The notes: generated from the sequence alone by a model not told the origin. A stretch of 5,677 nucleotides of DNA from Halanaerobiales bacterium (GCA_021736965.1 JAIPEV010000126.1:1-5677); one strand, 5' to 3'. Positions 1 through 5,677 are shown, counted from the stretch's first letter. Program-made: numbers and translations.

Positions 1-85
1 TTTATTTCTTAATATTTGAATATTTAAATATATTTTAACATATGTCTTTAAAAGTATCAATTAAAACCGATTATCAAAAAGTTAA

Positions 86-114
86 TTGAATTATAAGATG
101 TTCTGTAATATAAT
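86..114 (+). promoter_or_regulatory. Putative sigma-A promoter of the aminopeptidase gene
   Basis: A TTGAAT hexamer (86-91) and a perfect TATAAT (109-114) are separated by exactly 17 bases. The -35 matches the TTGACA consensus at 4 of 6 positions and the -10 at 6 of 6. Transcription would start near 121, leaving a leader of about 30 nt before the ATG at 152. The surrounding DNA is very AT-rich, so chance matches are easy, but the spacing and distance to the gene are right. No operator or riboswitch-like structure is evident in bases 1-151. The only other regular element is a short AT palindrome (ATATTTAAATAT, 20-31) of doubtful meaning. Confidence 0.65.
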
Positions 115-151
115 TGATTTAAATTAAAGATAAATATGGGAGGAAAAGTGT

Positions 152-1546
152 ATGCCTGAAAATAATAAGGATTATAAAGCAAAAAATGCTTGGTTAGAGA
201 TGGAAGATATTGAGAAAGATCAGATATTTAATTTCAATAAAGAATATGGGAATTTTTTAGAAAGTAATAAAACTGAAAGAGAGATTACAAAAGGGTCAAT
301 AGATCTTTTAAAGGAAGAAGGATTTAAACCAATTAAGCAGTTTGAGTCATTAAAAGAAGGAGATAAAGTTTTTGCTGTAAATAAAGGTAGACAATTAGTT
401 GCAGCAGTAGTTGGTAAAAAGGATCTTAAAGAAGGGTTAAAGATAGTTGCAGCTCATATGGATTCGCCGAGGATTGATTTAAAACCAAATCCTTTATTTG
501 AAGATGGAGAGTTAGCTTATTTAGGGACTCATTACTATGGTGGGATCAAGAAGTTTCAATGGGTAACAATACCTTTAGCTTTACATGGAGTTGTTATAAA
601 AGAAGATGGAAGTAAGATTGAGATTAAAATAGGAGATAAAAAAGGAGATCCTGTTTTTTATATAAGTGATATTTTACCTCATCTAGGTAAAAAACAAAGA
701 GAAAAAAAGATGAATGAAGGAATCAATGCTCAACATCTTAATTTAGTCATAGGTAGTATTCCAACAAAAGATCAAAATCAAGAAGATGATAAGGTTAAAT
801 ATGCAGTTTTAAACTATCTTGAAGAAGAGTATAATATATCAGGTGAAGACTTTGTTAGTGCAGATCTTCAAATTGTGCCTGCAGATGGTGTAAGAGATGT
901 TGGCTTTGATAGAGCATTATTAGGTGGTTATGGTCATGATGATAGAGTTTGTAGTTATACCGGATTAAGAGCACTTTTAGATATCAATCAACCGGAATAT
1001 ACAGCAGTAACAGTTTTGGTTGATAAAGAAGAAATAGGAAGTATGGGAGCAACAGGAATGCAGTCAAGGTTTTTTGAAAACTTTGTTGCTGAAATGACAG
1101 ATAAATACTATGATCAATACAGTGAACTTGACTTAAGAAAGATTTTAGAAAATTCGAGCTCACTTTCTGGTGATGTTAATGCAGCCTATGATCCTAATTT
1201 TTCTGAAGTCTTTGATAAAAGAAATACTGCCTATATTAACAAGGGTATAGTATTAACTAAGTATACGGGAGCAAGAGGTAAAGCCGGTTCATCAGAAGCA
1301 TCAGCAGAGTTTATCGGTAAAGTAAGATCTTTACTAAACAAAGCAGGTGTGATCTGGCAAGTCGCAGAGATAGGAAAGGTAGATGAAGGTGGTGGAGGAA
1401 CAATAGCTCAGTTTCTTGCTAACTACAATATGGATGTGTTAGATGCAGGACCAGCAGTACTGGCTATGCATTCACCTTTTGAAGTTGTAGGTAAGATTGA
1501 TGTTTACAACACCTATTTAGCTTATCTTACATTTTTAGAAAAATAA
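152..1546 (+). CDS. apeA: M18 family aminopeptidase (aminopeptidase 1, ApeA type)
   Basis: This is a cytosolic zinc aminopeptidase of the M18 family, which removes N-terminal residues from peptides. The 464-residue length is normal for the bacterial ApeA branch. The co-catalytic metal ligands are all visible by family pattern: H102 (in AAHMDSPR), D263 (in GHDDRV), E294 (in DKEEIGS), D341 (in SGDVNAA) and H440 (in AMHSPF). D104 and the general base E293 are also in place, so the enzyme should be active. There is no signal peptide or membrane segment. The ATG at 152 is preceded by GGGAGGA (138-144) at good spacing, and the sequence starts in the expected N-terminal helical region. It has its own promoter (86-114) and a terminator (1558-1585), so it is probably a separate unit from the signalling genes downstream. 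Nothing suggests a functional link to them. The family call is very secure; the symbol follows the ApeA/ApeB convention and physiological substrates cannot be read from sequence. Confidence 0.95.
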   Translation: MPENNKDYKAKNAWLEMEDIEKDQIFNFNKEYGNFLESNKTEREITKGSIDLLKEEGFKPIKQFESLKEGDKVFAVNKGRQLVAAVVGKKDLKEGLKIVAAHMDSPRIDLKPNPLFEDGELAYLGTHYYGGIKKFQWVTIPLALHGVVIKEDGSKIEIKIGDKKGDPVFYISDILPHLGKKQREKKMNEGINAQHLNLVIGSIPTKDQNQEDDKVKYAVLNYLEEEYNISGEDFVSADLQIVPADGVRDVGFDRALLGGYGHDDRVCSYTGLRALLDINQPEYTAVTVLVDKEEIGSMGATGMQSRFFENFVAEMTDKYYDQYSELDLRKILENSSSLSGDVNAAYDPNFSEVFDKRNTAYINKGIVLTKYTGARGKAGSSEASAEFIGKVRSLLNKAGVIWQVAEIGKVDEGGGGTIAQFLANYNMDVLDAGPAVLAMHSPFEVVGKIDVYNTYLAYLTFLEK

Positions 1547-1557
1547 TTAAAAGAAAA

Positions 1558-1585
1558 AGGGGAGGTTATCCTCCCCTCTTATTTT
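1558..1585 (+). terminator. Rho-independent terminator after apeA, abutting the next ribosome binding site
   Basis: An 8-bp perfect GC-rich stem (AGGGGAGG at 1558-1565 with CCTCCCCT at 1570-1577) closes a TTAT tetraloop and is followed by the U-rich run TCTTATTTT (1577-1585). It lies 11 bases after the apeA stop codon. The T-tract is interrupted by C and A, so termination may be incomplete. The hairpin ends directly before the Shine-Dalgarno (1587-1592) of the cyclase gene, leaving no room for a promoter between them. Any transcript of the cyclase must therefore pass through this element, which could make it an attenuator as well as a terminator. Confidence 0.85.
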
Positions 1586-1586
1586 C

Positions 1587-1592
1587 AGGAGG
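1587..1592 (+). promoter_or_regulatory. Shine-Dalgarno of the cyclase gene, able to pair with the terminator arm
   Basis: AGGAGG lies 6 bases before the ATG at 1599 and fixes the start of the cyclase. GGAGGAT (1588-1594) is exactly complementary to ATCCTCC (1568-1574), part of the loop and 3' arm of the terminator just upstream. This gives a 7-bp alternative hairpin with a 13-nt loop that would hide the ribosome binding site. It excludes the terminator fold because both use the same CCTCC. Whether it forms is inference: the terminator stem is shorter-looped and probably more stable. Confidence 0.6.
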
Positions 1593-1598
1593 ATTATT

Positions 1599-3362
1599 AT
1601 GATAGATTATAAGTTTAATACCAGAAAAATCATCATATATGCATTAATAATTTTAGTTGTAATCATCGGTTATTATTATAATAATTTCAAATCAATTGAT
1701 AACTTTATCTATGATACATATCAAAGAATAGAATATATTTTTAATATTGGAGACAATGAAAGTGCAGTTACAGTTCTTGAAATTAATGAACTTAGTTTAG
1801 ATAAATTAGGTAACTGGCCACTAGATCGGAACTACTATGTGGAGGCTATTAAAAAATTAAACCAGGAAAATGTCAATATAATTACTTTCGATATTCTTTT
1901 TGCAGATAGTAAGGATATCCAGACTGACAGTTTATTACTTGATATATTAAGAGAAAATAATAATATAGTTATGCCTGTAATCATGGATCTTAAGATGACA
2001 AGAGGTATAGGTGATCAATCAATTACTGTTGATCAAATAGAAGCACCACTACCTTCTTTTAAAAATCTGGTAAAATTAGGTCATATTAATCTAATACCTG
2101 ATAAAGATGGTATAATTCGCAAACTACCTCCCTTGCTTATTAAAGAAAACGAATCATATCTTCCAATTTCCAGACAGAGCTCTGAACTTGCTTTAGGTGA
2201 AGAAATTAATATTACTCAAGGTGATTATTTAATAAACTATCAGGGCCCATCAAATACAATACCCAAAATTTCTTTACGCGATTTTTTGAATGACAACTAT
2301 GATAAAAATTTAATTGATGATAAAATAGTAATAATGGGAGTTACAGCTTCTGGCTTAGGCGATCAGTTTATGACTTCCTTTTCTCGTTATGGTTATACAA
2401 ATGGTGTTGAACTTCATGCTCAGTTAATAAATAATTATTACAATCAGAACTTTATTAAAGTAAATGATGTTATAAACATTATTTTTATTGCATTTTTAGG
2501 ATTAGCATTTATATTTTACTTATTTGAGAAATTTAATCCTTTTAAATCTTTAATAATGTTGATATCCTTATATCTTTTAATTATTTCTTTAAACTTTTAT
2601 CTTACAATTAAATATCATTTTTTCACAGAGATTTCAGTTTTCTTAGTTGGGATGACTGTTATTTATATTGTTAGTGTAATTTCATGGTATTGGTTGAGTA
2701 GAAAACAAAAAAGACAGTTAGAGACAAAATTAAAACCATACTTTTCTTCCTATCTTTTAAAGAAAATAGTTGAAAATCCAGATATCTTAAAAAATGAGGG
2801 AGAAAAGACATTAGCAACAGTTATGTTTTTTGATTTTAGAAACTTCACAAAGTTTTCAGAACAAAATTCTCCAGAAAAAGTTATTAAAGACTTAAATCAT
2901 TCTTATAATGATCTATCAAAAATTATTTTCAAGTATGATGGTGTAATTGATAAATTTTTAGGTGATGGGATTTTAGCCTATTGGACTAAGAGTTTAGATC
3001 AAAAAAATCATAGAAATAGAGCAGTTAAGACTAGTATTGAAATTATGAACTACTTTAAAAATAAAAATATGGAAATCAAACCGTCTATTGCTTTAAACAC
3101 AGGTCGGGTAATTTTAGGTGATCTTGGTTCTAAAGATAGGATGGACTTTACAATCATGGGTGATACTGTAAATAGGACTTCTAAGTTAGCTGATATTACT
3201 TTACCATATGAATTACAGGTTGGTGAGAATACATTTTATGGTCTATCAGACATATACAAAGAGCTAAAATGGAAGTATAAAGAGATTGAGCTTAAAGGGA
3301 TTGAAGAATCTTTTGTTGTATATAGTCTTAAGAATTTTGATGATTTTAAAAAGGGGGAATAA
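1599..3362 (+). CDS. CHASE2-domain membrane adenylate cyclase (class III)
   Basis: This is a membrane-bound sensor enzyme of 587 residues that should convert ATP to cAMP. Residues 11-27 form a first membrane segment. Residues about 30-285 form an extracytoplasmic CHASE2 sensor domain, recognisable by VTVLEINELSLDKLGNWPLDR, FDILFAD and the closing VIMGVTASGLGDQF...GVELHAQLINN. Three membrane helices follow (about 291-309, 317-337, 343-366), then a linker and a class III cyclase domain (about 403-580). The two metal aspartates are D412 (FFDFRNFT) and D456 (KFLGDG). K452 and T518 occupy the adenine-recognition positions, a Lys/Thr pair typical of bacterial adenylate rather than guanylate cyclases. 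N525 (GDTVN) is conserved, but the usual transition-state Arg four residues later is K529. The segment between D456 and T518 also looks somewhat short. The ATG at 1599 has AGGAGG 6 bases upstream. The gene runs into the FecR gene with a 2-nt gap. Class and topology are secure; the sensed signal is unknown and the Lys substitution leaves catalytic rate uncertain. Confidence 0.93.
   Translation: MIDYKFNTRKIIIYALIILVVIIGYYYNNFKSIDNFIYDTYQRIEYIFNIGDNESAVTVLEINELSLDKLGNWPLDRNYYVEAIKKLNQENVNIITFDILFADSKDIQTDSLLLDILRENNNIVMPVIMDLKMTRGIGDQSITVDQIEAPLPSFKNLVKLGHINLIPDKDGIIRKLPPLLIKENESYLPISRQSSELALGEEINITQGDYLINYQGPSNTIPKISLRDFLNDNYDKNLIDDKIVIMGVTASGLGDQFMTSFSRYGYTNGVELHAQLINNYYNQNFIKVNDVINIIFIAFLGLAFIFYLFEKFNPFKSLIMLISLYLLIISLNFYLTIKYHFFTEISVFLVGMTVIYIVSVISWYWLSRKQKRQLETKLKPYFSSYLLKKIVENPDILKNEGEKTLATVMFFDFRNFTKFSEQNSPEKVIKDLNHSYNDLSKIIFKYDGVIDKFLGDGILAYWTKSLDQKNHRNRAVKTSIEIMNYFKNKNMEIKPSIALNTGRVILGDLGSKDRMDFTIMGDTVNRTSKLADITLPYELQVGENTFYGLSDIYKELKWKYKEIELKGIEESFVVYSLKNFDDFKKGE
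3351..3357 (+). promoter_or_regulatory. Ribosome binding site of the FecR gene inside the cyclase 3' end
   Basis: AAGGGGG lies in the last codons of the cyclase gene, 7 bases before the ATG at 3365. The cyclase stop (3360-3362) falls between this site and the start codon. The layout implies one mRNA and probable translational coupling, so cyclase and FecR protein would be made together. Confidence 0.75.
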
Positions 3363-3364
3363 AG

Positions 3365-4222
3365 ATGATTAAATCCACAACTTATATTACTGTAGTACTC
3401 CTTCTTTTTATATTGGTTTTTTCCACAGTAGCTCAAGATTTTGAACCTGAAATAAAGATTAACAAGATAAATGGTACTGCCTATAAGAAGGTTGAAAAGA
3501 GTATATTTAATATCTTTGAACTAGCTATCTGGAGAAGAATAAACGAAGATACAATTTTAGTATATGGAGATCAAATAAGAACTGATCCCAATAGTTCAAT
3601 TCAGATATTAATTGGTGATAATATAGAAATTAAATTAGAAGAAGAAAGTCAAATAGAATTAATTTTTGATAAGGATAAGTATTATGGCAAGGTTAAATTA
3701 TATAAAGGTAGTATTTGGTCTAATATAAAAACCGGGATAGATGAACTAATAAACTATGAAGTAATAACACCTTCTGCAGTTGCTGGAGTAAGGGGAACGA
3801 AATTTTTAGTTGAATACAGATTTGAAAGGACAGATCTTTTTGTCGAAGAAGGCGAGGTTTGGCTAACAGAGCGAACAACTGATAAACAAGTTAAGTTTAA
3901 TGAAGGTGAAATTGGTATAGTGCAGGCAAATCAGATAAATAAGTATGTAAGAGATCAAGTTAAAGAAAAGATTTCCATAGATCAAAAAAATCTACCTGAA
4001 GAAGTATTTGATGATAACAAACAAGATGAAAAAGTTGATAACGATCAAAAAAAGCCTGATGATAACAAAGATATAGATGATAATCAAGATCAAGATGATG
4101 ATCAAGATGTAATAAACGAGGATGATGAGGATGACTATGAAGATAATGAGAGCCAAAATGAATCTAATAATGAAAAGGACTTAGATAATAATGATAAATC
4201 AAATAAAAATGACCAAGAGTAA
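3365..4222 (+). CDS. Secreted FecR-domain protein with acidic C-terminal tail
   Basis: This is a 285-residue exported protein. Residues 1-23 are a signal peptide (short basic start, hydrophobic core, probable cleavage after STVA). Residues about 64-165 are a FecR domain: a GDQIRTDPNSSIQILIGDN segment, an amphipathic beta-rich middle with KLYKGSIWS, and the hallmark V-T-P-A...V-RGT-F-V signature at 133-149 (R143 G144 T145). Classical FecR proteins carry a cytoplasmic anti-sigma domain before a membrane helix. Here only a few residues precede the hydrophobic segment and no sigma factor or TonB receptor gene is nearby, so sigma control is unlikely. The last 70 residues (216-285) are low-complexity, with 24 Asp, 8 Glu and 13 Asn, and are probably disordered. 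The gene follows the CHASE2 cyclase by 2 nt, so the protein may act as an extracytoplasmic partner or ligand-binding module for CHASE2. That role is inferred from context only. The domain call is strong. The protein could be free, wall-bound or held by an uncleaved signal anchor. Confidence 0.88.
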   Translation: MIKSTTYITVVLLLFILVFSTVAQDFEPEIKINKINGTAYKKVEKSIFNIFELAIWRRINEDTILVYGDQIRTDPNSSIQILIGDNIEIKLEEESQIELIFDKDKYYGKVKLYKGSIWSNIKTGIDELINYEVITPSAVAGVRGTKFLVEYRFERTDLFVEEGEVWLTERTTDKQVKFNEGEIGIVQANQINKYVRDQVKEKISIDQKNLPEEVFDDNKQDEKVDNDQKKPDDNKDIDDNQDQDDDQDVINEDDEDDYEDNESQNESNNEKDLDNNDKSNKNDQE

Positions 4223-4272
4223 TAACAGTTAAAGAGATTTTGAAATGATATATTTTTTAAGGGTGAAAATAA

Positions 4273-4926
4273 ATGATCAACTTAAAAAAATATGATTTGT
4301 TTTCGAATTTAAATAAAGAGCAAGAAAAGTATATAAATTCTTTTTTGAATAAAAAAACATATCGAGCAGATACTAATATATTTATTGAGGGTGATCATTC
4401 TGATGGTATATATCTTATAGAAGATGGTGAAGTTGTAATATATCGTGTTACAGAAAAAGGTAGTGAGAAAATATTTAAGATCATGAAAAAAGGAGAGATC
4501 TTTGGTGAGATGGGTGTCATTGACCAGAAACCAAGATCAGCATCAGCTCGGAGTAGGAAAGACTGCACCTTATTAAAGATTAACAATCAAGGCTACTTAA
4601 AGATTTTAAGTAATAATAATATTGCTATAAATCTGATTAAGATATTTACAAAAAGACTCAGGAAAGCTGATCAAGAAATTCAAATGTTGTCTTTCTCAAA
4701 AACAAAAGTCAGAATAAAGAACCTATTAACAAAACTTGCTAATCAAAATAATGGCAAGTTAGTATATGAAAATAATTTAACACACCAAGAGATTGCAGGA
4801 ATTGTTGGTAGTACACGTGAAACTGTGACAAGACTCCTTAATGAGTTAAAAAAAGAAGGATACTTTATTAAAAAGAATAATAAAATAATCTTAAAAAAAA
4901 TAAATTGTGACAATCATTACATCTAA
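4273..4926 (+). CDS. Crp/Fnr family transcriptional regulator, probably cAMP-responsive
   Basis: A 217-residue cytoplasmic DNA-binding regulator. Residues about 8-125 form a cyclic-nucleotide-binding beta-roll. Its phosphate-binding cassette (74-90, GEIFGEMGVIDQKPRSA) keeps E79, R88 and S89, equivalent to E. coli CRP E72, R82 and S83, which hold the cyclic phosphate and ribose. A long dimerisation helix follows (about 117-140). The winged helix-turn-helix has a recognition helix (GSTRETVTRLL, 180-190) almost the same as in CRP; R182, E183 and R187 match the three CRP base-contacting residues, so a TGTGA-type half-site is expected. There is no N-terminal cysteine cluster, so it is not an FNR-type oxygen sensor. 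On the dimer helix, A132 and D133 replace the Thr-Ser pair that contacts adenine in E. coli CRP, so ligand affinity may differ. AAGGGTGA (4259-4266) precedes the ATG by 6 bases. The 50-nt gap after the FecR gene shows no terminator hairpin, so it probably belongs to the cyclase operon. Confidence 0.93.
   Translation: MINLKKYDLFSNLNKEQEKYINSFLNKKTYRADTNIFIEGDHSDGIYLIEDGEVVIYRVTEKGSEKIFKIMKKGEIFGEMGVIDQKPRSASARSRKDCTLLKINNQGYLKILSNNNIAINLIKIFTKRLRKADQEIQMLSFSKTKVRIKNLLTKLANQNNGKLVYENNLTHQEIAGIVGSTRETVTRLLNELKKEGYFIKKNNKIILKKINCDNHYI
4906..4921 (+). promoter_or_regulatory. Candidate Crp binding site (TGTGA-N6-TTACA)
   Basis: TGTGA (4906-4910), six bases, then TTACA (4917-4921) match the CRP palindrome TGTGA-N6-TCACA at 9 of 10 core positions. 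It overlaps the last codons of the Crp-family gene and lies 51-66 bases before the ATG of the next gene. The encoded regulator keeps the CRP recognition residues, so it is a natural binder. The centre (4913.5) is about 34 bases before the start site implied by the TATAAT at 4935-4940. The site therefore covers the -35 zone, which suggests repression or non-standard activation; a start about 8 bases further downstream would give the classical -41.5 activator position. Confidence 0.55.
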
Positions 4927-4934
4927 TTAGGGTA

Positions 4935-4940
4935 TATAAT
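4935..4940 (+). promoter_or_regulatory. -10 box of the acidic secreted protein gene
   Basis: A perfect TATAAT stands 31 bases before the ATG at 4972, within GGTATATAATGTAATAATAAG. The place for a -35 at 17-bp spacing (4912-4917, AATCAT) does not resemble TTGACA. A promoter with a good -10 and no -35, overlapped by a CRP-like site, is what one expects of an activator-dependent promoter, although the spacing fits repression as well. Confidence 0.5.
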
Positions 4941-4971
4941 GTAATAATAAGACCATAAGGAGGTGTTATAG

Positions 4972-5610
4972 ATGCTAAAAAGTAAAAATTTAACTATTTT
5001 AAGCTTGGTAATAGCATTTATTATGATTTTTTCTTTGGTCAGTTTAGCTGAGGATCATGATTCAGTAAATATAGATCAACAAATACAGACTATGGTTAAA
5101 GGCTATCAGGATCTCACAACTGATCAAAAAGAAGAATTAATTAATACAATTACAGAAATGATAGATAATGAAGAAATTAAAGTTGGAGATTTAAAAAGTT
5201 TTATTGAATTGGAGTTGCCAAATGGTCAAGAACTGAAAGAATTGATTCAAGCGATGAGAGAACATATAAAACAAAATCTTAATACAGAGAGATTTAGAGA
5301 AACCCTACAAGAAATGCTACAAGAAAAAAATCAAAATAATAATCAGGAACAGATAAGAGAGAGAGTTCATGAGTTGATTAGTGATTTTCTTGATAAAGAT
5401 ATCGATAACGAAGATGATGATGACGATCAAGATGAGGATGAAGATCAAGATAATAACGACAATCAAGACGATGACGAAGATCAAGATGATAACGACGATC
5501 AAGATGATGACGAAGATCAAGACGATGATTATAGATCAGATCATAGTAATAACGATAACCACGATAACGATAACCAGGAAAATAATCAACAACAAGGTGA
5601 AAATAACTAA
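4972..5610 (+). CDS. Secreted protein of unknown function with acidic hexapeptide-repeat tail
   Basis: I do not recognise a family. The 212-residue product starts with a clear signal peptide (KSK basic start, hydrophobic core 7-24, probable cleavage after SLA at residue 26). The mature part from about 33 to 140 is rich in Glu, Gln, Leu and Ile and looks mostly helical. From 147 to 186, 30 of 40 residues are Asp or Glu, and no Lys or Arg occurs from 143 to 187. This stretch contains six tandem hexapeptides ending in Gln-Asp (149-184). The last part (187-212) is rich in Asn, Asp, Gln and His. A strong AAGGAGGTG (4957-4965) sits 6 bases before the ATG, so translation should be efficient. The gene follows the Crp-family gene by 45 bases, with its own -10 box and a CRP-like site. 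Binding of divalent cations or a role at the cell surface is possible from the charge, but nothing in the sequence proves it. The tail resembles that of the FecR protein upstream. Confidence 0.85.
   Translation: MLKSKNLTILSLVIAFIMIFSLVSLAEDHDSVNIDQQIQTMVKGYQDLTTDQKEELINTITEMIDNEEIKVGDLKSFIELELPNGQELKELIQAMREHIKQNLNTERFRETLQEMLQEKNQNNNQEQIRERVHELISDFLDKDIDNEDDDDDQDEDEDQDNNDNQDDDEDQDDNDDQDDDEDQDDDYRSDHSNNDNHDNDNQENNQQQGENN
5416..5523 (+). repeat. Six tandem 18-bp repeats encoding x-x-x-x-Gln-Asp
   Basis: Six in-frame 18-bp units start at 5416, 5434, 5452, 5470, 5488 and 5506. They encode DDDDQD, EDEDQD, NNDNQD, DDEDQD, DNDDQD and DDEDQD. The fourth and sixth units differ at only the final base, which points to recent duplication; the others diverge mainly at Asp/Asn/Glu codons while every unit keeps CAA followed by GAT or GAC. 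Because the unit is a multiple of three, gain or loss of copies would change tail length without a frameshift. Confidence 0.85.
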
Positions 5611-5660
5611 AATTACAGAATTTAAAAAATAATATAGTAATTCATAATAAATATTTTTTG

Positions 5661-5677
5661 AGCCCTTTTTAAGGGCT
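5661..5677 (+). terminator. Hairpin at the window edge, probable terminator of the acidic protein gene
   Basis: AGCCCTT (5661-5667) pairs perfectly with AAGGGCT (5671-5677) around a TTT loop, giving a 7-bp stem 50 bases after the stop codon. The window ends on the last base of the stem, so the T-run needed to confirm a + strand terminator cannot be seen. On the - strand the stem would be followed by CAAAAAATAT, which does not terminate. The AT-rich stretch 5611-5660 holds no gene I can support. Confidence 0.6.

Noticed and set aside
20..31. Palindrome ATATTTAAATAT upstream of apeA as an operator
   Set aside because: Pure A/T palindromes are common in AT-rich intergenic DNA, and it lies over 50 bases upstream of the proposed -35.
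1348..1358. TGTGATCTGGC inside apeA as a CRP half-site
   Set aside because: The second half-site (AAGTC in place of TCACA) does not match, and the position is inside a coding region far from a start.
3236..3436. Short - strand open frame across the cyclase-FecR junction
   Set aside because: It lies wholly opposite two well-supported genes and has no recognisable domain.
4226..4254. TATATT (4249-4254) as a promoter for the Crp-family gene
   Set aside because: No acceptable -35 lies 16-18 bases upstream; in such AT-rich DNA the match is expected by chance, and operon transcription explains the gene.
4395..4586. Short - strand open frame inside the Crp-family gene
   Set aside because: It is antisense to the conserved cyclic-nucleotide-binding domain and has no independent support.
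5317..5632. Open frames on both strands over the acidic tail (- strand 5317-5520, + strand 5381-5632)
   Set aside because: They are by-products of the repetitive Asp codons, giving Ile/Val-rich or Met/Ile/Thr/Lys-rich nonsense in the other frames, with no ribosome site of their own.
1..5677. CRISPR arrays, tRNA or rRNA genes, insertion sequences
   Set aside because: No spaced direct repeats, no cloverleaf or rRNA-like sequence and no transposase were seen; the only tandem repeat is the coding one at 5416-5523.

Overview
The window is AT-rich, with strong AGGAGG-type ribosome binding sites, short intergenic gaps and all five genes on the + strand. This fits a low-GC anaerobic Bacillota. The M18 'ApeA'-type aminopeptidase and the Asp/Asn/Gln-rich secreted proteins make a halophilic lineage such as Halanaerobiales plausible, but this is a guess from general character and no marker gene is present.

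Layout. Bases 1-151 are AT-rich non-coding DNA with a good sigma-A-type promoter. Next comes an M18 metallo-aminopeptidase gene (152-1546), closed by a compact GC-rich terminator hairpin (1558-1585). The hairpin ends directly in front of the Shine-Dalgarno of the next gene. Then come a membrane CHASE2-adenylate cyclase (1599-3362), a secreted FecR-domain protein with an acidic tail (3365-4222, 2-nt gap) and a Crp/Fnr-type regulator with a cAMP-type binding pocket and an E. coli CRP-like recognition helix (4273-4926). After a promoter region, a secreted protein of unknown function with a very acidic hexapeptide-repeat tail follows (4972-5610). The window ends exactly on a second hairpin, probably a terminator.

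How the genes may work together. Sensor cyclase, extracytoplasmic FecR partner and cAMP receptor look like a self-contained second-messenger cassette. CHASE2, perhaps with FecR, would sense something outside the membrane. The cyclase would make cAMP, and the Crp protein would act on DNA. A near-consensus CRP site (TGTGA-N6-TTACA, 4906-4921) overlaps the 3' end of the crp-like gene, just upstream of a TATAAT box and the acidic secreted protein. That protein is therefore a candidate target. The FecR protein and the possible target carry similar Asp/Asn/Gln tails.

Points worth a second look are the Arg-to-Lys change at the cyclase transition-state position, the changed adenine-contact residues in the Crp protein, and a possible alternative hairpin between terminator and Shine-Dalgarno in front of the cyclase. 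The aminopeptidase looks like an ordinary housekeeping neighbour.
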